This document shows, piece by piece, positions 6,293 through 8,824 of a stretch of 8,824 nucleotides of DNA. Under the pieces are notes generated by a model. That model worked only from the letters and a program-made list of their open reading frames with translations, ran no database searches and was not told where the DNA came from. This DNA comes from Rhodospirillales bacterium (GTDB lineage: Bacteria; Pseudomonadota; Alphaproteobacteria; Rhodospirillales_A; Casp-alpha2), in contig JAESSX010000148.1 of assembly GCA_016763915.1 (NCBI GenBank), positions 1 through 8,824 of the forward strand. Reading direction: 5' to 3'. Position numbers and translations under genes: made by a program. How positions within the stretch are numbered: position 1 is the stretch's first letter; every line of letters begins with the position of its first letter.

Positions 6293-6325
6293 ATACCAAG
6301 GGCCATTATCACCGATCCTTGGTAT
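6293..6325 (+). repeat. Perfect 9-bp inverted repeat upstream of the FIST gene
   Basis: ATACCAAGG (6293-6301) and CCTTGGTAT (6317-6325) are exact reverse complements separated by 15 bases, giving a centre-to-centre spacing of 24 bases. The right arm overlaps a TATAAC -10-like box (6323-6328, five of six consensus bases) that would start transcription near 6335, about 20 nt before the FIST ATG. This arrangement fits an operator for a dimeric regulator, or a hairpin at the transcript start. No good -35 is seen at 17-bp spacing, which also fits an activator-dependent or non-sigma-70 promoter. Confidence 0.55.
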
Positions 6326-6354
6326 AACAGGTGATGGACAAGGAAAGCCCGACC

Positions 6355-7488
6355 ATGACTCCGTTTAAATATGCTCATTCCGATGCCGATGGCTGGGCCG
6401 GCATCGCCAGGGGCTTGGTAGAAGGCCTGCTCGGCGGCGAGGACCTCACCCATGACGACGGCGAGTCCCTGTTGGGGTTTTTGTACGTCACCGACGTTAT
6501 CGCCGAGGATGTCGGCTCCATCCTGACCTATCTTCGCCAGACCACCGGCATCGACGACTGGGTCGGGACCGTCGGGATGGGTGTTTGCGCAACGGGCGTG
6601 GAATTCTTCGGCCGCCCGGCGGCGGTGGCCATGGCGGTGCGGTTGCCGGAAGACAGCTTTTGCGTGTTTCCCGCCATTCTGGATGACATCAATGAATTCA
6701 CCGACGCCGGTAAAGCCTGGATCGAGGCCGCATCCCCTCCGTTCGGCATTGTCCACGGCGATCCCAACAACAAAAGATCCATGGAAATCATCGAAGGCTT
6801 AGGCGTGGTGACGTTCGGGTTTCTGGTCGGCGGCCTGACGGCGTCCAGAAGCGCGCACCCGCAAATTGCCGGCGATATCACCGGCGGCGGGGTTTCCGGC
6901 GTTTTTTTCGCGCCCGGCATCGAGGTCGCCACCGGCCTGACCCAGGGCCGTCTTCCGGTCGGCTCGACCCATGTGGTGTCGGACTGTCTGGACAACGTCA
7001 TTATCGGCCTCGACGGTAAAGGGGCGCTCGACGTGTTCAAGGAAGATGTCGGCGAACTGCTGTCACGCGACCTCAAGCGCGCCGCCGGCTACATTCACAC
7101 CGCCTTTCCCATCGAGGGCTCCGACACCGGGGATTACGTGGTCCGCAACCTGATCGGCATCGACACCGACCGGGGCTGGCTGGCGGTCGGCGAGAATATC
7201 GAGGCCGGCGACCGGGTGATGTTCGTGCGCCGCGATCCGAAAAGCGCCGAGGAAGACCTCGTTGCGATGCTGGAAAACCTCAAAGGCCGCCTGCCGGGGC
7301 CGCCCCGGGGCGGCATTTATTTTTCCTGTATCGCGCGTGGCCCCAACATGTTCGGCAAGGAAGGCAAGGAAATGTCCATCATCCGGGACGTCCTGGGCGA
7401 TGTCCCGCTGGTCGGATTTTTCGGCAACGGCGAGGTTTCCAACAACCGGGTCTACGGCTACACCGGGGTTCTGGCCCTTTTTCTTTAA
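6355..7488 (+). CDS. FIST N/C-domain protein (putative small-ligand sensor)
   Basis: This 377-residue protein is made only of the FIST sensory module. FIST_N spans about residues 30-215, with GVCATGVEFFGRPAAVAMAV at 77-96 and FGFLVGGLTA at 154-163. FIST_C spans about 220-370, with SCIARGPNMFGKEGKEM at 324-340 and PLVGFFGNGEVSNNRVYGYT at 351-370, which is the hallmark end of the domain. FIST domains were predicted to bind small ligands such as amino acids and are often joined to signalling domains. Here there is no kinase, GGDEF, chemoreceptor or membrane segment, so any output must be through a partner. The ATG at 6355 is preferred over GTG 6331 and ATG 6334: AAGGA at 6340-6344 precedes it, the protein aligns from FKYAHSDADGW, and the likely transcription start leaves almost no leader for the earlier codons. 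The next gene, an aldo/keto reductase, follows after 48 bp with no terminator. Ligand unknown. Confidence 0.88.
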   Translation: MTPFKYAHSDADGWAGIARGLVEGLLGGEDLTHDDGESLLGFLYVTDVIAEDVGSILTYLRQTTGIDDWVGTVGMGVCATGVEFFGRPAAVAMAVRLPEDSFCVFPAILDDINEFTDAGKAWIEAASPPFGIVHGDPNNKRSMEIIEGLGVVTFGFLVGGLTASRSAHPQIAGDITGGGVSGVFFAPGIEVATGLTQGRLPVGSTHVVSDCLDNVIIGLDGKGALDVFKEDVGELLSRDLKRAAGYIHTAFPIEGSDTGDYVVRNLIGIDTDRGWLAVGENIEAGDRVMFVRRDPKSAEEDLVAMLENLKGRLPGPPRGGIYFSCIARGPNMFGKEGKEMSIIRDVLGDVPLVGFFGNGEVSNNRVYGYTGVLALFL

Positions 7489-7536
7489 ATTTCAGGACCG
7501 TTTCCACTCTCGCCTTCGTTCAAGGATAAACCATCA

Positions 7537-8577
7537 ATGAAAATGAACCCGCTCGGCCGCACCGGAATCATGGTCAGCCGCCTTTGTCTCGGCACCATGA
7601 CGTTCGGCCAACAGACCTCGCAGCAAAAGGCCCACCGGCAACTGGACATGGCCGTGGACCACGGCGTCAACTTCATCGACACGGCGGAGGCCTATTCCTT
7701 CCCGGGCCGGGCCGAAACCCAGGGGCGGTCCGAGGAAATCATCGGCAACTGGATGCAGGCCCGCGGCAACCGCGACAAAATGGTCGTCGCGACCAAGATC
7801 ACCGGCCCCAGCAATGATCGTTCTCACATCCGGGGCGGCCAGCTCAATTTCTCCCGCAAGCAGGTGGCGGAGGCCGTGGATTTGAGCCTGAAACGGCTGA
7901 AAACTGACGTCATCGACCTCTACCAGACCCACTGGCCGGAGCGCAAAGCCAACTATTTCGGCAAGCTGGATTACGCCCATGTTGAGGACGATGACACTAC
8001 GCCGATGGAAGAACAGCTCGACGCCCTGGCCGATCAGGTCAAGGCGGGCAAGGTCCGCGCCATCGGGGTGTCCAATGAAACCGCCTGGGGGCTGATGACG
8101 TTCCTGGAAATCGCAGACCGTATGGGATTGCCCCGCCCGGCCAGCATCCAGAACCCGTTCAATCTGATTTGCCGTCAGTTCGAGATCGGCCTCGCGGAAC
8201 CCGCCATCCGCGAAGAGGTCGGGCTTCTCGCCTATTCGCCGCTGGCCTTCGGCGCGTTGACGGGAAAATACTTGGGAGGGCAACTGCCGGACGGAAGCCG
8301 CCATAAACTGTTTCCCAAGTTCATGCGCTATTTCAAACCGAACGGGGTGCTGGCGACCGGGGCCTACGTCGAGCTGGCCTTAGAACACGGGCTCGATCCG
8401 TCACAGATGGCGCTGGCGTTCGTCCATTCCCGGCGCTTTTTGACCTCCACCATCATCGCGGCGACGACGCCGGAACAGCTGCGTTCCAACCTGGACACCG
8501 AGGGCATGGAGCTGTCCGACGAAGTGCTGGCCGGGATCGACGCCATTCACGCCGATAACCCCAATCCGGCGCCGTAG
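7537..8577 (+). CDS. tas: Tas-like NADP(H)-dependent aldo/keto reductase
   Basis: This 346-residue protein closely follows E. coli Tas along its length: LGTMTFGQQTS at residues 18-28, RAETQGRSEEIIGNWM at 58-73, DVIDLYQTHWPER at 124-136, IGVSNETAWGLMTFL at 176-190, SIQNPFNL at 203-210, LAYSPLAFGALTGKYL from about 233, and LDPSQMALAFVHSR near the end. The aldo/keto reductase tetrad is intact: Asp48, Tyr53, Lys87 and His132. The TIM-barrel enzyme reduces carbonyl compounds with NADPH in the cytosol. E. coli Tas was found as a suppressor of tyrosine auxotrophy under starvation, but its natural substrate is unclear, and the same applies here. An AAGGA ribosome-binding site at 7522-7526 lies ten bases before the ATG; a second in-frame ATG at 7543 is less well placed. 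It sits between the FIST gene (48 bp upstream) and thpR (13 bp downstream), probably on one transcript. Confidence 0.93.
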   Translation: MKMNPLGRTGIMVSRLCLGTMTFGQQTSQQKAHRQLDMAVDHGVNFIDTAEAYSFPGRAETQGRSEEIIGNWMQARGNRDKMVVATKITGPSNDRSHIRGGQLNFSRKQVAEAVDLSLKRLKTDVIDLYQTHWPERKANYFGKLDYAHVEDDDTTPMEEQLDALADQVKAGKVRAIGVSNETAWGLMTFLEIADRMGLPRPASIQNPFNLICRQFEIGLAEPAIREEVGLLAYSPLAFGALTGKYLGGQLPDGSRHKLFPKFMRYFKPNGVLATGAYVELALEHGLDPSQMALAFVHSRRFLTSTIIAATTPEQLRSNLDTEGMELSDEVLAGIDAIHADNPNPAP

Positions 8578-8590
8578 GAGATAAACGCTC

Positions 8591-8824
8591 ATGCGCCTGT
8601 TCGTCGGCCTGTCCCTGCCCGGCGATATTCGGGCCCGGCTTAGGGGCCTGGAAGGCGGCCTGTCCGGCGCGCGCTGGATAGCGGATGAAAACCTGCACCT
8701 GTCGCTGCGCTTTATCGGCGACGTTACCGGCGGGGTCGAACGGGATATCGAGCTGGCCCTGCAATCGGTGACGGGGCCGCGGTTCGATGTGACGCTCGCG
8801 GGGCTGGGGACCTTCGCGCGGCGC
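8591..8824 (+). CDS. thpR: RNA 2',3'-cyclic phosphodiesterase, N-terminal part (runs off the window)
   Basis: The first 78 codons are visible. The peptide begins MRLFVGLSLPGDIRARL, the standard opening of the LigT/ThpR branch of the 2H phosphoesterases, and has the first HxTx-type motif as HLSL at residues 36-39 followed by RFIGDV. The second motif, needed to complete the active site, would lie outside the window. The enzyme hydrolyses RNA 2',3'-cyclic phosphate ends to 2'-phosphates, and members can ligate tRNA halves in vitro. The ATG at 8591 follows the tas stop codon by 13 bases, and an AGGAG ribosome-binding site at 8576-8580 overlaps that stop codon, so it is very likely co-transcribed with tas. 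Length and intactness cannot be judged. Confidence 0.9.
   Translation, partial: MRLFVGLSLPGDIRARLRGLEGGLSGARWIADENLHLSLRFIGDVTGGVERDIELALQSVTGPRFDVTLAGLGTFARR

Noticed and set aside
6111..6299. A 62-codon minus-strand frame in the divergent promoter region
   Set aside because: It covers the likely promoter of the Bax-inhibitor gene, has no family resemblance, and lacks a convincing ribosome-binding site.
7295..7314. GC-rich inverted repeat inside the FIST gene
   Set aside because: It lies within a conserved coding region encoding a Gly/Pro-rich turn and is explained by codon use.

Overview
The window reads as ordinary chromosomal DNA from a GC-rich alphaproteobacterium. A member of the Rhodospirillales or a relative is my best guess, based on base composition, strong G/C preference at third codon positions and the general character of the proteins. 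No marker gene proves this. I see no insertion sequence, integrase, tRNA, rRNA, CRISPR array or phage gene.

Layout. (1) Positions 1-2150, minus strand: a tightly coupled three-gene unit read right to left. It encodes a thiamine-diphosphate E1 alpha subunit, an E1 beta subunit (17-nt overlap) and the first 45 codons of a DegT/DnrJ/EryC1/StrS-type PLP aminotransferase, whose ATG directly abuts the beta stop codon. No E2 or E3 gene is visible, so the E1 pair is probably not a classical 2-oxoacid dehydrogenase complex. A nucleotide-sugar or surface-glycan role is suggested. (2) Positions 2151-2685: a 535-bp gene-free stretch holding a GC-rich, hairpin-forming core and no recognised gene. (3) Positions 2686-4200, plus strand: a small protein that looks like an N-terminal ribbon-helix-helix segment joined to a C-terminal J-domain, then a classical short-chain dehydrogenase/reductase, closed by a strong two-way terminator. 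(4) Positions 4274-6092, minus strand: a Bax inhibitor-1 family membrane protein, then an intercistronic terminator, then a D-2-hydroxyacid dehydrogenase of the glyoxylate/hydroxypyruvate reductase type. (5) Positions 6093-6354: a divergent promoter region with a likely minus-strand promoter and, on the plus side, a 9-bp inverted repeat overlapping a -10-like box. (6) Positions 6355-8824, plus strand: a stand-alone FIST-domain protein, a Tas-like aldo/keto reductase, and the start of the RNA 2',3'-cyclic phosphodiesterase gene thpR, with no terminator between them.

How they fit together: the E1 alpha/beta/aminotransferase unit is the clearest functional module. The FIST-tas-thpR run looks like one transcription unit, but the three functions do not make an obvious pathway. 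The remaining genes are mostly housekeeping or accessory metabolism. The points most worth a second look are the E1-aminotransferase coupling, the RHH/J-domain fusion, the palindrome in front of the FIST gene, and the terminator squeezed between the Bax-inhibitor and hydroxyacid dehydrogenase genes.
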